Positions 63,029 to 64,000 of a DNA stretch of 64,000 nt are shown piece by piece; position 1 is the first letter of the stretch, and the number at the start of each line of letters is the position of its first letter. Below the pieces are notes generated by a model. That model had not been told where the DNA came from. It ran no database searches and was given only the letters and a program-made list of their open reading frames with translations. The DNA is from Rhodobacter sp. (GTDB taxonomy: Bacteria; Pseudomonadota; Alphaproteobacteria; Rhodobacterales; Rhodobacteraceae). The stretch spans positions 1 to 64,000 of the forward strand of contig JADCEN010000060.1 of the NCBI GenBank assembly GCA_020250175.1. Reading direction: 5' to 3'. The position numbers were made by a program, and so were the translations under genes.

Positions 63029-64000
63029 TCACCTTATCCGTTGTCCGGCCTGATCGAAGACAAGCAGGTCTTCCGTCCTGAAGCGGGCTTCGAACCTTTG
63101 GCCAGAGGCCAGGTCCCGCCCGTTGTCCACAAGGGCCGTCAGCAGCCGTGCGGACCCGTCCGGGCGGGCGTGGACCAGAGAGGCCGAACCGAAATGTTCA
63201 ACGATCTCGATCATCCCTTCCAATGACTGGTCCCCGGTACGCCCCAAGACCTGCGGCCGCAGGCCAACGGTAACCCCGGCCCCGTCGGCAAGGGCGGATC
63301 GAAGGTCCGGACATCTGATCATTTGCCCGCTGCATTCGGGAAGCATCAGATGCCCGCCCCGGCTGCGGGCGGCAAGGAAGTTCATCTTCGGGCTGCCGAT
63401 GAAGCCTGCGACGAAAAGGGTGTCGGGATTGTCGTAAAGCTCCAGCGGGCTGCCCGCCTGTTCAATCCTGCCGTCGCGCAGGACGACGATCTTTGTGGCA
63501 AGCGTCATCGCCTCGACCTGGTCATGGGTCACATAGACGATTGTCGCGCCCAGATCCTTGTGCAACCGGGCAATCTCGACCCGCATGTGGACACGAAGCT
63601 CGGCATCAAGGTTGGACAGCGGTTCGTCAAGAAGAAACAGCTTCGGGGCCTTCACGATGGCCCGCCCGATGGCGACGCGCTGGCGCTGGCCACCGGACAA
63701 TTGGGCGGGCTTGCGGTCCAGATAGGGTTCAAGCTGCAGGACGCGGGCTGCTTCGGCCACTTTGGCGGCGACCTCCGGCTCGGGCCGCCGGGCGGTGCGC
63801 AGGGCGAAGGCGATGTTGTCGCGCACCGACATATGCGGGTAAAGCGCATAGCTTTGGAACACCATGGCAAGATCGCGGTCATAGGCAGGTACATGGGTCA
63901 AATCCCGCCCGTCGACCAGGATACGGCCCGAATCCGCCTGTTCCAGCCCCGCGATCAGACGCAAGAGGGTGGACTTGCCACAGCCCGAAGGGCCGACAAG
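63029..64000 (-). CDS. sugar ABC transporter ATPase (MalK/UgpC type), 5' end beyond window
   Basis: The gene runs off the right edge. In view are Walker A ([15 protein letters not shown], at the very edge), Q-loop [14 protein letters not shown], signature [14 protein letters not shown], Walker [17 protein letters not shown] and H-loop [10 protein letters not shown], then the regulatory C-domain with GLRPQVLG. About 30-35 N-terminal residues should be missing. It likely powers the 56055-59142 importer, which lacks an ATPase of its own, although it is convergent with that operon and probably in a separate transcript. Confidence 0.92.
   Translation of the reverse strand, partial: LVGPSGCGKSTLLRLIAGLEQADSGRILVDGRDLTHVPAYDRDLAMVFQSYALYPHMSVRDNIAFALRTARRPEPEVAAKVAEAARVLQLEPYLDRKPAQLSGGQRQRVAIGRAIVKAPKLFLLDEPLSNLDAELRVHMRVEIARLHKDLGATIVYVTHDQVEAMTLATKIVVLRDGRIEQAGSPLELYDNPDTLFVAGFIGSPKMNFLAARSRGGHLMLPECSGQMIRCPDLRSALADGAGVTVGLRPQVLGRTGDQSLEGMIEIVEHFGSASLVHARPDGSARLLTALVDNGRDLASGQRFEARFRTEDLLVFDQAGQRIR

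Overview
The window looks like chromosomal DNA of a high-GC alphaproteobacterium of the Rhodobacter/Paracoccus group (Rhodobacteraceae). The evidence is gene content and order: ccoNOQP and ccoGHIS (cbb3 oxidase and its assembly factors) close to fnrL and an oxygen-independent hemN with FNR boxes between them, a membrane-anchored cytochrome c of the cy/c552 type, dnaX-ybaB-recR in a row, and the alphaproteobacterial cell-cycle regulator TrcR. No taxonomic search was possible.

Layout. 1-65 is the start of a gene leaving the window, probably an IS630-type transposase. 138-5076 holds a DMT transporter, a decayed adenine deaminase, an AGE-family epimerase/isomerase and a serine hydrolase followed by two tiny membrane-protein genes. 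5280-7445 is an IS481 transposase relic, a truncated MT-A70 methyltransferase and a compact BglII-like restriction-modification pair. 7442-9457 is aspS, carrying an unusual in-frame insertion of about 80 residues. 9522-10312 is an ISAs1 transposase relic. A HAD hydrolase and a D,D-carboxypeptidase follow. 13014-25296 is the microaerobic respiration block: ccoS, ccoI, ccoH, ccoG, a LysR regulator, ccoP, ccoQ, ccoO and ccoN on the minus strand, a universal stress protein on the plus strand, then fnrL and hemN facing away from each other. Three FNR-type boxes lie in its two divergent promoter regions. 25348-31119 is a YejABEF-type peptide importer.

31303-49503 is mostly housekeeping: cytochrome cy, pheA, nudC, a 2',3'-cyclic nucleotidase, a HAD hydrolase, an M24-fold protein lacking the usual metal ligands, SRP RNA, rsgA, dnaX, ybaB, recR, trcR, RNase T2, a decayed ParDE-like toxin-antitoxin pair, a short membrane protein and ileS. 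49556-53380 is an insertion-sequence graveyard (IS630, IS3, IS21 end, IS256) enclosing a small membrane protein gene and a 2-hydroxyacid dehydrogenase gene.

53511-64000 is a sugar or sugar-acid catabolic locus: IclR regulator, two short-chain dehydrogenases, a periplasmic binding protein, two permeases, a mutarotase-like protein, an enolase-superfamily dehydratase, an SMP-30 lactonase and, after a repeat-rich gap, a convergent MalK-like ATPase that runs off the window. Together these supply import plus anomer conversion, oxidation, lactone opening, dehydration and a second oxidation. That is the logic of a non-phosphorylative oxidative sugar pathway; the sugar itself is not identified.

The items most worth a second look are the insertion inside AspRS, the restriction-modification locus with its DPPW leader remnant, the oxidative sugar locus, a perfect 37-base palindrome at 50568, and a family of intergenic stem-loop repeats.
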